Part shown: positions 53,954 to 63,767 of the stretch, one piece after another | Layout: every line of letters starts with the position of its first letter | Position numbering within the stretch: the first letter of the stretch is position 1 | From: Kurthia gibsonii | GTDB taxonomy: Bacteria > Bacillota > Bacilli > Bacillales_A > Planococcaceae | Assembly: GCF_006539985.1 (NCBI RefSeq) | Contig: NZ_BJOB01000006.1 | Span: forward strand, 32,929 to 96,928 | Direction: 5' to 3' | Length of the DNA stretch: 64,000 bases | The notes under the pieces: generated by a model | Database searches by the model: none | What the model was told of the DNA's origin: nothing | Seen by the model: only the letters and a program-made list of their open reading frames with translations | Made by a program: the position numbers and the translations under genes

Positions 53954-54676
53954 TTATAGTTCGCGCACAATTTCTTCATCTAATATCTTCTTACGCTTCT
54001 CCCAATCTGGCATTAGTGTAAATAGCATATTGTAAAAGTTTTCACTGTGATTGTTGTACTTAAAGTGTATTAATTCGTGCAATATTACATAGTCAATGCA
54101 GTATTTCGGCGCCTTGATAAGCTCTGTATTAATTAAAATCGTATTGTTGTCAATTTGAGCTGATCCCCAGCGCGCTTTCATGACGCGGATTTCGAGTTCT
54201 GGCTTTTCAACGCCATACTTCCCGATTAATGCCGACATCTTATTTAACGATTCTTCAAATACTTTGTATGCCTTTTCCTTATACCATGCATCTACAAGTT
54301 TCGCTTTTTTAGAACGGTTCAATGGATTTTGGACGTGTACATATATAAAACCTCTAAAATATTTGACCGATTCCTCTGCTGATTGTTCGACGCGCAGGCG
54401 GTATTGTTTTCCTAAATATTTGAAAGACTCTCCACTGACATATTCGCGTTCGCTTTGTTTATGCGGAAGTACGTCTTCAAATTGCTTTACGTTTTTCAAA
54501 ACCCAAGAGCCTTTGCTTTTCACAAAGTCATATATAAAACTTAATGGTACTTTTTCATTTGCTGACACTACGATACGCATGTCAGGCTTAATATTTAAAT
54601 TGACGTTTTTAACGTCTTTTCTCTCAATCCAAAAATCAATAGGCTGATTGCCGAAATGAATTTGGTGCTTTTCCAT
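53954..54676 (-). CDS. DUF45/YgjP-like zinc metallopeptidase
   Basis: A 240-aa protein with the zinc motif in VILHELIHFKYNNHSENFY (HExxH at about residue 196-200, later His). The upstream ITxNTxLIxxP-like segment ILINTELIKAPKYC is typical. Such proteins are regularly encoded next to type I restriction genes; their role there is not established. ATG 54676 is 10 bases after AAGGT; the GTG at 54685 is too close. Last gene of the hsd operon, 14 bases after hsdR. Confidence 0.88.
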   Translation of the reverse strand: MEKHQIHFGNQPIDFWIERKDVKNVNLNIKPDMRIVVSANEKVPLSFIYDFVKSKGSWVLKNVKQFEDVLPHKQSEREYVSGESFKYLGKQYRLRVEQSAEESVKYFRGFIYVHVQNPLNRSKKAKLVDAWYKEKAYKVFEESLNKMSALIGKYGVEKPELEIRVMKARWGSAQIDNNTILINTELIKAPKYCIDYVILHELIHFKYNNHSENFYNMLFTLMPDWEKRKKILDEEIVREL

Positions 54677-54689
54677 ATTACTCACTACC

Positions 54690-57600
54690 TTAATAACGCT
54701 TGATGGCTACTGTTTTTACTTGTTCAATCACTTTATCAATCGTGTCGAAGTCTAATGTTACATTATTTTCATTTGAGAAATCAAACAATAAATCATCAAT
54801 GTCTTGCTCAATACGATTGTGAATTTGCAGGTTGTTATGCCAATCTACTTTTTGATGTTGCTTTATTATTTCATCCATCTTTAACGCTAAATTTGCGAAG
54901 TCTTCATCGCCATAGGAAGCTTTTTGATCCTTTATTGTTAAAACGTCCTTAGTCACGCCGTAGAAGGCTTGTGCATGGCCATTATCTTTAATGATTGATG
55001 GATAATCTTCTTTCGGCTCACCTTGACGAAATTCTTTTAGCAATTCATTCATCGAATTTAAGTAATCCGCTTCTGTTATGCGCTTTTCCTTATATTCATC
55101 AATGACCTGCTGAATGCGCTCAGAGAACTTCTTATAATACGCAGGGTTTTCATTCCACTTTGTGCTAATACTTTTCGTTAAGCGTGTACGAATTGCATCC
55201 GCCTTTGCACGCTTTGAACCAAGACGTTCAAGTTCTTCCTCAAATCCTTTTTCGTTCAAAATGTCAACAGGGTTCGTAATACGAATAATGTCTTCGGCTG
55301 AAATATATTGGTCCATCAGCTTTTGCATTTTCGCTTCGTATTCCTTATGATCAATCGAATCTGAGTAGCGTAATTTAACGCTTTTGCGAAGTTCTTGGAA
55401 GAATTTTAAGTCTTTCTTATATTTGTTCAGTTCATCTTCCTGTAAAGCATTGTATATACGCTCTGATTCTAAAGCGATAGCAAGATTACGTGCAAATTTA
55501 CTTAACGTATCATAAAAGTCGTTCCGCAGTTCTTCGTCTTCTAATAGCACTTCAAACTCTTCAATATCTGACTTATTACGAATCGGCGCAAAGATGTCCC
55601 ATAGCTGTGAATGGTATTGACGAAGCTCACCGATAATTGTAATAACATCATAAATGGCTCCTTGAATATCTTCTGGGTCGAAGTTTTCAAGTCCCGCACC
55701 TGAATACATCTGTAATGCTTCATCTAACTTTTCTAGTAAACCACGGTAATCGATGATCAGCCCGTAATCCTTACCTTCATATAGTCGGTTTACGCGGGCA
55801 ATCGCCTGTAATAACGTGTGTTCTTTCATTGGCTTATCAATATAAAGAATCGATGCACGTGGTGCGTCAAAGCCTGTCAAAAGTTTATCTACTACAATCA
55901 ATAAATCAATGTCATCACCGTTGATAAATTCATCTTTAATGGCATCTTCATAAGCATCTGGTGTTCCATAACGGTCCATCATTTTCTTCCAAAAACGCTG
56001 TATTACATCTTGTGAGTCTTCATCAATGGAATCGTGACCTTCACGCTGATCTGGTGGAGAAATAACGACCGCACAATTTAAATCGCCAAATTCTTCAAAT
56101 GCGTTTAAATAACGAATTGCCTCCATCTTACTATTTGTTGCCAACATCGCTTTAAATTGCGAGCCTTGCGTTTTATAGTTGCGATAGAAATGTTCATTAA
56201 TATCAAATGCAATCATACTAATACGTTGGTCCGAAGAAGCAATACGTTCAAAGTGCGCCCACTTTTTCATTACTTCTTCTTTTTGATTGTCATTTAAATG
56301 ACGCGTAATCATGTTTAGACGGTTATCAATTGCAGTCTTATTTACTGTTTGGTCCACCATTTTCCCTTCATATAATAAAGGTACGATGGCTTTATCATTC
56401 ACCGCATCTGCAATCGTATATTTATGAATCAGCTTACCGAACTTAATCATTGTGCTTTTTTCTTTTTTCATTAAAGGCGTACCAGTAAAGCCTAGATACG
56501 ACGCGTTCGGGAATACTTTCTTCATTTTGTTATGGAGCTCCCCGTACTGTGTGCGGTGTGATTCATCGACAAGGACAAAAATATCACGTGAATCATTCAC
56601 TTGCTGTTTTGCTGACGCTGTATTAAATTTATTAACCAGTGTAGTGACGATATCGACATTACCGTCATTTAACAACGTAATTAAATGATTACCTGAATTT
56701 GCACGACTTGCTTTTAGACGTGTATGATTAAACGTCTTATGAATTTGTTTGTCCAGTTCTACACGGTCTGTTACAATGACTACTTTTGGATTACAATCTG
56801 ATAACTCCGTTAATATATAGCGTGCCAACATGACCATTGTTAATGATTTACCAGAACCTTGTGTATGCCAAATAACACCCGATTGACGATTACCTTTTTC
56901 ATCACGCTGTTCCACTGTATTTAGAATTTCTTTAATAGCAAAATACTGTTGGTAGCGCGTCACCTTTTTCACATCTTTATCAAATAGCGTAAAGAAGGCT
57001 GTGAGTTCCAATAGACGCGCTGGATGGAATATGGAAATAATATTTTTGTCTTGCGTTGTTGGTAAGCGGTCTGCAACAGCTATCTGTAACAACTGTTCTA
57101 ACCAATCCTGTTCTTCTTCTTTCCAAACAGACCAGAATTTTTTCGGCGTACCGCATGTTGCGTACTGTGTTTCATTTTTATTTGTCGCCATAACAATTTG
57201 AACGAACTTAAACAGTTGTGGAATATACTCATTCTTTTGGTTGCGAATCATTTGACTGATACCTTGGCTTATTGAGATAGAAGCTTTTTTACATTCAATG
57301 ACCGCAAACGGAATCCCATTTACGAAAAGCACAAGATCTGGACGTGCAAGCTTTCCATCTGCACGCTCCACAGAAAACTCTTCTACTACATGAAAGACAT
57401 TGTTTTCAATATTGTCCCAGTCTATAAAATGTATAGTAAATGATTTCTTTGAACCGTCTGGAAGAAACTCGGTGTAGCTTCTCCCTAACATAATGGTTTC
57501 ATAAATCATCTCATTCGCCTTAATCAGACCATTTGTTAATGGCTCATCCAAATCGCGAATTGCTTGTTGAATATTGTTTTCGGTAAACGAATAAGATATC

Positions 57601-57791
57601 CCCTTGTATTCATAGCAATTCATTTTTCGTAGTTGTTCTTCCAATACATCTTGCAGTAACACATTATGAAGATTCCCACGCATTTGTTCTGCTTGTTCAG
57701 TTGGGATATAGATATACCCTACACTTTGTAATACTTCCAGTGCAGGCTGTTGACTTATATTCATTTCATCATAAAGTTGCTCAGTAGGCAT
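54690..57791 (-). CDS. hsdR: Type I restriction enzyme subunit R
   Basis: A 1033-aa ATP-dependent translocase and nuclease. The PD-(D/E)xK nuclease domain is at the N-terminus (RPDLVLFVNGIPFAVIECKK, about 148-167), followed by SF2 motor motifs: Walker A THTQGSGKSLTMVML-type QGSGKSLTM (about 313), VDESHRTQYG (about 404) and FTGTPL. The C-terminal region binds HsdM/HsdS. GGAGGTGG precedes the ATG. All main motifs are intact. Confidence 0.96.
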   Translation of the reverse strand: MPTEQLYDEMNISQQPALEVLQSVGYIYIPTEQAEQMRGNLHNVLLQDVLEEQLRKMNCYEYKGISYSFTENNIQQAIRDLDEPLTNGLIKANEMIYETIMLGRSYTEFLPDGSKKSFTIHFIDWDNIENNVFHVVEEFSVERADGKLARPDLVLFVNGIPFAVIECKKASISISQGISQMIRNQKNEYIPQLFKFVQIVMATNKNETQYATCGTPKKFWSVWKEEEQDWLEQLLQIAVADRLPTTQDKNIISIFHPARLLELTAFFTLFDKDVKKVTRYQQYFAIKEILNTVEQRDEKGNRQSGVIWHTQGSGKSLTMVMLARYILTELSDCNPKVVIVTDRVELDKQIHKTFNHTRLKASRANSGNHLITLLNDGNVDIVTTLVNKFNTASAKQQVNDSRDIFVLVDESHRTQYGELHNKMKKVFPNASYLGFTGTPLMKKEKSTMIKFGKLIHKYTIADAVNDKAIVPLLYEGKMVDQTVNKTAIDNRLNMITRHLNDNQKEEVMKKWAHFERIASSDQRISMIAFDINEHFYRNYKTQGSQFKAMLATNSKMEAIRYLNAFEEFGDLNCAVVISPPDQREGHDSIDEDSQDVIQRFWKKMMDRYGTPDAYEDAIKDEFINGDDIDLLIVVDKLLTGFDAPRASILYIDKPMKEHTLLQAIARVNRLYEGKDYGLIIDYRGLLEKLDEALQMYSGAGLENFDPEDIQGAIYDVITIIGELRQYHSQLWDIFAPIRNKSDIEEFEVLLEDEELRNDFYDTLSKFARNLAIALESERIYNALQEDELNKYKKDLKFFQELRKSVKLRYSDSIDHKEYEAKMQKLMDQYISAEDIIRITNPVDILNEKGFEEELERLGSKRAKADAIRTRLTKSISTKWNENPAYYKKFSERIQQVIDEYKEKRITEADYLNSMNELLKEFRQGEPKEDYPSIIKDNGHAQAFYGVTKDVLTIKDQKASYGDEDFANLALKMDEIIKQHQKVDWHNNLQIHNRIEQDIDDLLFDFSNENNVTLDFDTIDKVIEQVKTVAIKRY

Positions 57792-57835
57792 ATCGCCACC
57801 TCCATTCTATAAATGAAGGAAAAGGAGTAAAGATG

Positions 57836-59032
57836 TTATACCTTCACTCGAATTTTTCCTGTTAAGAGTTGTTGCATTAAATGTTGTCTTTGTTTTATTA
57901 AATTGTAAACTTCACTTTCTAATAGTTCTATTTCTTTATCAGAATTTAATAGTATTTTACCAATTGCCACTTGCTCTTCATACGATGGAATTTTTACTAA
58001 TAAGTTATATATATCTTTGTTTGATAGATGCTTTACTGTTGTAGATGGGGTAAGGTCTTCAACTTTAGATAATAAAGGTATTAATAATTGATAAATGAAG
58101 TATTTATCATGTCCTGGTTTAGTCTCAATTTTCATTACACGTTGGTTTAATAAACCTATACCTTTATTCCACATAGTAATATTAAACTCTCCGTCCATCC
58201 CGATTAGAACATCACCGTTATTTACAAGGTATTCTTTTGAATACTCACCATTATAAAATGTAGTAAGTTTTTTTGCTTTTATATCACGAATCCTTATCAA
58301 AGGAATACCTTTTTCCTCATTAAAAAAATTCGATTTAAATGGGTATCCATTCATAATCTCTACGCAATCGCTCATTAAGGTTTCTTTCCAACCGCATTGG
58401 AAATTTGGCAATCTAACTTCACCTTTTAACAACTTCTGCATCAAGCCTTTATTCTGCTCTTTTTTCTGCTCAATAAGCTTTTCTTTTAATTCAATTGCTT
58501 TGTCCCAAGAACTCAAAATAGATACTATTTTATTTTGTTCCTCTATCAGAGGTAAGCTAATTGATAATTTCGTAAGTTCTTTAGAGTAAATATGAACTAC
58601 TGAATGCCCTTGACCTAATTTTGCTCTTTCTACCGCTAATTTTCCATGATTTAAACTATATGCAAGGTACTGAGCATTGACATCTTTTGTTCTCAATATT
58701 ATTATATCACCACCAGCATAAGCGACAGTATCGTCTAAATATGCTACGGATTTTCCTATTTCTTCTTTCGTTTCCCCTGATCCTGCAAACAAAATATCTC
58801 CCTTTTTTATAACCATACTTTTACTTGCCGTTTCTTCATCAATAAATGAATAGAAGTCTTTTATATAGTTATGATGGCGTGTATAGATTTCTCCATATAA
58901 AATGCATGGATAACCCGTTTCCTTTTTATCATTTTTAGAAATACCTTTCCCTTTTAGAAATACACCTAAATCGCCAAGTTTTTTTTCTTCCCAATCAGTT
59001 GGATAGGTATGATTTTCAACTATTTGATTCAT
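57836..59032 (-). CDS. hsdS: Type I restriction specificity subunit S
   Basis: A 398-aa protein with two target-recognition domains and two conserved helical repeats: EEQNKIVSILSSWDKAIEL after the first (about 178-196) and EEQVAIGKILLNSDKEIELL at the end. It decides the DNA sequence methylated and cut. ATG 59032 follows the rhuM stop directly (TGATATG); the frame is open to 59086 within rhuM, but there is no good start there. 44 bases separate it from hsdR. Confidence 0.93.
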   Translation of the reverse strand: MNQIVENHTYPTDWEEKKLGDLGVFLKGKGISKNDKKETGYPCILYGEIYTRHHNYIKDFYSFIDEETASKSMVIKKGDILFAGSGETKEEIGKSVAYLDDTVAYAGGDIIILRTKDVNAQYLAYSLNHGKLAVERAKLGQGHSVVHIYSKELTKLSISLPLIEEQNKIVSILSSWDKAIELKEKLIEQKKEQNKGLMQKLLKGEVRLPNFQCGWKETLMSDCVEIMNGYPFKSNFFNEEKGIPLIRIRDIKAKKLTTFYNGEYSKEYLVNNGDVLIGMDGEFNITMWNKGIGLLNQRVMKIETKPGHDKYFIYQLLIPLLSKVEDLTPSTTVKHLSNKDIYNLLVKIPSYEEQVAIGKILLNSDKEIELLESEVYNLIKQRQHLMQQLLTGKIRVKV

Positions 59033-59033
59033 A

Positions 59034-60038
59034 TCACTCGCCACCTTTAATTTGTCCTTTTTGTTCCAAATATCTTTCGAAATCATCCTTCTTCGGCTCT
59101 GCTAATCTTTGCTGTTGGAAGACTTCATATTGCTCCTTAGCAAATTGTTCAGCCAGCTTCGCGCTAATCTTTCCTGCGTTTGTTAAAATATCATGTTCAT
59201 TGAACTCTAAAAACGCATCCAGCTTTTGCGCCCAGTCTTTCATATACATCGGCTTCTTCTTTTTTGCCTGCGATTCCGCATAATCTAAATACATCGTCAC
59301 AATACGATTCAAATCACTTAGTTCTTCCTGAGATAGGTAGTTTTTTGCCACGGTTATATCGTTTTTGCGGACTTTATCGCCTTTCCAAGAAGTTAATCCC
59401 ATGTTCGGTTTCGTTGCATTGGCGCGCTCCACAATTAATTCTGAAGCTGTATGCCCATGAATAGCAAAGTGAAGCTTGTTTTGTACGGTTGCAAAGAACT
59501 CCCTTGCAATCGTTGAATTCGGGTCATAGTCAATCGATGTAGCATAAATGTCGTTAATTTTTTGGTAGAAGCGTTTTTCAGAAGCACGAATATCGCGAAT
59601 ACGTTCAAGCAGTTCGTCAAAGTAGTCTGCTCCAATGTTACGCATCTCTTTTAAGCGGTCATCGTCCATTGTGAAGCCTTTTACCATATATTCATTTAAG
59701 CGTTCCGTAGCCCATTGACGGAATTGTGTACCACGATGTGAACGGACACGATAACCGACCGCTATAATCATTTCAAGATTGTAAAATGTTACTTCACGTT
59801 CTACCTCTCGACTACCTTCAATTTGAACTATCCGGTTTTTCCGGATAGTTGCTTCTTCTTGTAATTCTCGTTCATCATAAATATTTTTTATATGTTCATT
59901 GATTGTTTTAACACTTTTCTGAAATAGCTCTGCCATCGCCTTTTGCGTCATCCAGACCGTTTCACCTTCTAAGCGCACTTGGATTTTTGTGTCGCCATTT
60001 TCAGTCTGGTACATTAAAAAGCTCGTTTCATTTGACAT
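59034..60038 (-). CDS. rhuM: RhuM-family protein inside the hsd operon
   Basis: A 334-aa protein with the RhuM pattern: VWMTQKAMAELFQKSVKTINEHI (about 29-51, an HTH-like segment read around Phe38), REVTFYNLEMIIAVGYRV and FRQWATERLNEYMVKGF. First described near Salmonella pathogenicity genes, RhuM homologues are common within type I restriction operons; the function is unknown. It overlaps the hsdS leader and lies 14 bases after the 165-aa gene. Confidence 0.92.
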   Translation of the reverse strand: MSNETSFLMYQTENGDTKIQVRLEGETVWMTQKAMAELFQKSVKTINEHIKNIYDERELQEEATIRKNRIVQIEGSREVEREVTFYNLEMIIAVGYRVRSHRGTQFRQWATERLNEYMVKGFTMDDDRLKEMRNIGADYFDELLERIRDIRASEKRFYQKINDIYATSIDYDPNSTIAREFFATVQNKLHFAIHGHTASELIVERANATKPNMGLTSWKGDKVRKNDITVAKNYLSQEELSDLNRIVTMYLDYAESQAKKKKPMYMKDWAQKLDAFLEFNEHDILTNAGKISAKLAEQFAKEQYEVFQQQRLAEPKKDDFERYLEQKGQIKGGE

Positions 60039-60052
60039 TAAATCACCTCTAT

Positions 60053-60550
60053 TTATAATACTGAAGCCATTGAGAACTCGCTCAATCTCTTATTTAAATT
60101 TTTGGTTATTTTTTGCGCGTCTACTTTTAATTCAAGTCCAGTACCATAGATCAAATAGTTCCGTGCACCTTTCTCCGACTTAACAGATACTCTACGATTT
60201 TCTGTTTTGAAGCCTATACCGATGCACTCGTTAAATTGTTCTCTATTCAAAATAGCAATTTCGCTATTCACTAAATCTGCAACTCCACAAATAAAAGCAA
60301 ACATATTAATTGATTCGTCTTGCAAAATATTGTTCAATTCATCTGTATTAAATGGAAAATGCCACAACTTATTTTGACCTTTATTTGCTTGTTTCGATAC
60401 ATATTTTGTATAAACTTTAAAATCACCGTAATCAGTTGCTAATTTATAAATACGTCTTTTATCACTGTTCTCAATAATAGCTGGAGCAAACCCACTATTC
60501 ACTAATTGCGACAAAAATGCTCCATAATAAAAATCTACTTTTGCTAACAT
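60053..60550 (-). CDS. Unknown 165-aa protein between hsdM and rhuM
   Basis: A soluble protein starting MLAKVDFYYGAFLSQLV. Residues 30-70 (DYGDFKVYTKYVSKQ) look strand-rich, and the C-terminus is helical and basic. GGGGAG precedes the ATG. It lies within the hsd operon, so it is probably co-expressed with the modification genes. No family recognised; small restriction accessory or antirestriction proteins are possibilities. Confidence 0.75.
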   Translation of the reverse strand: MLAKVDFYYGAFLSQLVNSGFAPAIIENSDKRRIYKLATDYGDFKVYTKYVSKQANKGQNKLWHFPFNTDELNNILQDESINMFAFICGVADLVNSEIAILNREQFNECIGIGFKTENRRVSVKSEKGARNYLIYGTGLELKVDAQKITKNLNKRLSEFSMASVL

Positions 60551-60584
60551 CCCAAACTCCCCTTTGTGATTATTAGTTACATCG

Positions 60585-62126
60585 TTACAACCCTAACTCC
60601 TTCAAATACTTCTCCATCTCGGCTTCAACAACTTTTAGTTCTTCTTTGATGTTCGCGATATTTTGCTTCACTGCATCCATATCAACAGGTTCTTCTTCTT
60701 CGAATGTGTCGACGTAACGCGGGATGTTAAGGTTAAAATCATTCTCTTTAATTTCTTCAAATGATGCTACATATGAATACTTATCGATTGTTTCACGGCT
60801 ATCGTACGTTGCTACAATTTTTTGTAAGTCCTCTTCACGCAACTTATTTTGCTTTTTACCTTTTTCGTAGTTGCCCTCACCTGATGCATCAATAAAGATT
60901 ACATCTTCATGCTTACGATTTTTCTTAAATACAAGAATACATGCTGGAATGCTCGTACCATAGAAAAGCGCCTCTGGTAAACCAATTACTGCATCTAATA
61001 AATTCATTTCGATAATTTGCTTACGAATTTTACCTTCACCTGCGCCACGGAATAAAACACCATGTGGTAAAATCGTTGCCATTGTTCCTTCTTCAGCTAA
61101 TGAATACAGCATATGCTGTACAAATGCATAGTCACCCTTCGATGTTGGTGGCACGCCCCATTCAAAACGACGGTGTGGATCTAAACTTGCATCCATTTTA
61201 AACTTCTCATCTTTTTTATCTTTTTTAGCTGTTTCGTTTGCAAAGCCCATTGCCCATTTGTCTAAAGAAAATGGCGGATTCGCAACGATTTTTTGGAACT
61301 TCATTAATTTGCCGTCCTCTAAATGAAGTGGGTTTGCTAATGTGTCGCCCCATTCGATATTAGCGTCGTCAATACCATGCAAGTACATATTCATTAATGC
61401 TAATGAATGTGTTGCACCGTTACGCTCTTGTCCATAAATTGCAACTTTATTATTTGGTACTTGCTTGGCAACACGGACTAATAATGAACCTGATCCACAT
61501 GTTGGATCATAAATACGATCATTTTCTTGTGGCTTCACTAAACGCGCTAATAGCTCTGATGCCATTGTCGGTGTATAAAACTCTCCACCCTTTTTCCCCG
61601 CGTCAGAAGCGAATTGCTCAATCATATATTGATAGGCGTTACCAATCACGTCCTCATTACCAATAACTGACGGCTTTAGATTTAGCCTATTAATATCTTC
61701 TATTAGTGTTCGCAACATCGCATTACGTTCTTTTGCTTTACCTAAAACCGCTTCGCTATTAAAGTCGATATTACGGAATACACCGCGAAGTTTGCCAGTA
61801 TTTTCTTCTTCAATACGCGCCAATAATTTATTAATGTTATCGCCTATTTCAGCGTCAGTACGTTTGCTATAAAGGTAGTCGAATGTTGATTTTTCATCTA
61901 ATACAAAACGCTCCCGTGTTAAGGCACGCTGAATGCGTTGCTCGTCACCGTTATAACGTTCTGTATATTCCTGTAAATGCTCTTTGTATGAATCGCTTAA
62001 ATATTTAATGAACATCATTGTTAAAATGTAGTCCTTGTAAATACTTGAATCGATTTTTCCGCGGAACGTGTCCGCGGCCTGCCATAATATACTGTTAATT
62101 TGCTCTTGCGATACTTTCTCTGTCAT
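60585..62126 (-). CDS. hsdM: Type I restriction N6-adenine methyltransferase subunit M
   Basis: A 513-aa protein. The N-terminal helical bundle (SQEQINSILWQAADTFRGK, KIDSSIYKDYILTMMFIKYL read in two parts) is the HsdM_N domain. The SAM motif IYDPTCGSGSLLVRVAK lies at about 203-219 and the catalytic NPPFSLDKW at about 286. It methylates the site defined by HsdS. GGAGGAAATC precedes the ATG, eleven bases after the S-like gene. Confidence 0.96.
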   Translation of the reverse strand: MTEKVSQEQINSILWQAADTFRGKIDSSIYKDYILTMMFIKYLSDSYKEHLQEYTERYNGDEQRIQRALTRERFVLDEKSTFDYLYSKRTDAEIGDNINKLLARIEEENTGKLRGVFRNIDFNSEAVLGKAKERNAMLRTLIEDINRLNLKPSVIGNEDVIGNAYQYMIEQFASDAGKKGGEFYTPTMASELLARLVKPQENDRIYDPTCGSGSLLVRVAKQVPNNKVAIYGQERNGATHSLALMNMYLHGIDDANIEWGDTLANPLHLEDGKLMKFQKIVANPPFSLDKWAMGFANETAKKDKKDEKFKMDASLDPHRRFEWGVPPTSKGDYAFVQHMLYSLAEEGTMATILPHGVLFRGAGEGKIRKQIIEMNLLDAVIGLPEALFYGTSIPACILVFKKNRKHEDVIFIDASGEGNYEKGKKQNKLREEDLQKIVATYDSRETIDKYSYVASFEEIKENDFNLNIPRYVDTFEEEEPVDMDAVKQNIANIKEELKVVEAEMEKYLKELGL

Positions 62127-62137
62127 GTGATTTCCTC

Positions 62138-62707
62138 CTATTGTATCTCTTGAAGCACTTTAGTTATCTGCGCTTGGAATAGCTTTTCTTTTTCTTCTAT
62201 TAACCTTGTTAGTAGCTGTTTTTCTTGTAAATGAAGCTTGTACAATTGCACAATATTACGTTGCTTTTCAATATCGATTTGTTCTATTGGAATCGCATTT
62301 AAGGTTGCTTTATTCGTGCTCGGAATTTTCGTTCCTGACTGCCCTTTTTCCAACTCTTTCTTTGCAAAAGCTGTATTTAAATACCACGCAACATATTCTG
62401 GTAAAAAGAAATCAACCTGTACCTTAATCACCGCAAAAGTAGACGGGATTAATAGTTGTTTTTTCGATGCATCGATATATGTCGCCGAATACGGATGATT
62501 TAGTCGAAACAGTATATCGCCTTCTTCTGTGAAGTGTTGCGGACTTATTACATCATTGCTTTGAAATTGCTCGAACGGCTCATTTATTGAATCCACATTT
62601 TTCAGCGTAAACATATTATAAATTGCCTTTACTTCGTTCTTATTCATCGCTTTTTTGCGCGTAATGACCGTACCTGATTTAATACATGCAATATCTCCTA
62701 TCAACAA
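62138..62707 (-). CDS. HsdS-like half specificity protein
   Basis: A 189-aa protein with a single target-recognition-like domain (IGDIACIKSGTVITRK at the start, GTKIPSTNKATLNAIPI near 130) and one C-terminal helix (KLHLQEKQLLTRLIEEK). The start is TTG 62707, 8 bases after GGAGG; the ATG at 62722 overlaps that site. Two such halves could form a dimeric S subunit, or it may modulate the full HsdS at 57836. It is the first gene of the hsd operon. Confidence 0.8.
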   Translation of the reverse strand: MLIGDIACIKSGTVITRKKAMNKNEVKAIYNMFTLKNVDSINEPFEQFQSNDVISPQHFTEEGDILFRLNHPYSATYIDASKKQLLIPSTFAVIKVQVDFFLPEYVAWYLNTAFAKKELEKGQSGTKIPSTNKATLNAIPIEQIDIEKQRNIVQLYKLHLQEKQLLTRLIEEKEKLFQAQITKVLQEIQ

Positions 62708-62759
62708 AATAAACACCTCCATTTCGTTATATTATACATTTAACTTTAGTGTCAAATAT

Positions 62760-62788
62760 ATAATATAACAAATAACTATTTTTGTAAA
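62760..62788 (-). promoter_or_regulatory. Promoter of the hsd operon
   Basis: On the minus strand TTTACA (62788-62783), a 17-base spacer and TATTAT (62765-62760) would start transcription near 62753, about 45 bases before the TTG start. Confidence 0.55.
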
Positions 62789-62859
62789 CCATTTCCATTA
62801 TTCTCTTTATGATTTCATGCAATAATAAAATGAGCTCTACAATAAATAACGTTGGTGAA

Positions 62860-62891
62860 GAAAAAAGCACCGATCAAATGACCGATGCTTT
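62860..62891 (-). terminator. Terminator after the secreted-protein gene at 62899
   Basis: A 12-bp stem with two wobble pairs (62864-62875 with 62880-62891) and a 4-base loop; six T follow on the minus strand. Confidence 0.85.
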
Positions 62892-62898
62892 CAAATTA

Positions 62899-63762
62899 TT
62901 ATTTCGTATAGCCAATAACATATGAATTGAATTTTAGTTGATCATTCAGTTCGATTATATTTGTGCTAGTTTGGTATTGGAATTCATTATAGCGTGTCGA
63001 TACAAAATTAATAGAGTATGGACCATATTTGTATCGAATGAAATGTAATCCTAAAGTTCTATCATAAAGTAGTTTAGCTTTACCAAATTTCTTCTTGATT
63101 TGACCATATGTTAGAAATTGATTTTTTGGTTGATAGATTTGAATCATTCGAATAGAACCATTTGTATCGACAGTCCAGTTATTCGTTGTAATGACACTAT
63201 CTAAATAAATTTTACTGTTGGGATAGCTGTAAACAACATTTGTATATGGGACTGTGACTTTTTGAGATTTACCAAGTTGTTTTTTAACATTTTGAACAGA
63301 TGTCCCGACTTTCAAATTTTTGGTGTTAATTGTTTTTCCTTTTTTACCTTCAGTTTTAATCTTATTTAAAAGAGTTGCAGCTTTATTATTCGATAATGCT
63401 TTCGAATTTTTACCTGCAGAAAGTGAATAAACTTTTACTAAATAAAACTTTACTTCTAGATCATCATATTTATATAGTCGACTTTGACCATATTTTTTGA
63501 TGAATTTATAGGAAGCGACTCTGTGATGAGTATATGAGTTACTTTCGTATAAATCTACATATTCTGTTCCTGTTTTCGTTTTATTATATCTCGAATAAAT
63601 TTTAATTTTTCGTGTATAAGGTTCTGTCGCATAAAGCTCTTTCATTGCTTTTTGAATAGCCGTTGTTTTCGTTGAAGCGGCTGAAGCCTTTTGATCTGGT
63701 GTGATGAAGAAAATCCCAGTACCTAAAATAAACATGATCATAAATATTTTAATAAACTTCAA
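62899..63762 (-). CDS. Secreted protein with repeated KxxxG modules
   Basis: A 287-aa protein with a signal peptide (KFIKIFMIMFILGTGIFFI, cleavage near KASAA at 28). Two related units are seen: VGTSVQNVKKQLGKSQKV (about 152-169) and LTYGQIKKKFGKAKLLYD (about 218-235), like the SmpA-type or DUF4309-type motif that defines a short alpha-beta module. The TTG start at 63762 has AGGAGA 8 bases ahead. The ribosome site overlaps the stop of the upstream gene, so the two are coupled. Confidence 0.78.
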   Translation of the reverse strand: MKFIKIFMIMFILGTGIFFITPDQKASAASTKTTAIQKAMKELYATEPYTRKIKIYSRYNKTKTGTEYVDLYESNSYTHHRVASYKFIKKYGQSRLYKYDDLEVKFYLVKVYSLSAGKNSKALSNNKAATLLNKIKTEGKKGKTINTKNLKVGTSVQNVKKQLGKSQKVTVPYTNVVYSYPNSKIYLDSVITTNNWTVDTNGSIRMIQIYQPKNQFLTYGQIKKKFGKAKLLYDRTLGLHFIRYKYGPYSINFVSTRYNEFQYQTSTNIIELNDQLKFNSYVIGYTK

Positions 63763-63767
63763 TCAAT

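Noticed and set aside
62731..62755. TTGACA/TATAAT pair in front of the hsd operon
   Set aside because: The spacer is 13 bases, too short for sigma-A; an 18-base alternative would start transcription almost at the ribosome site.
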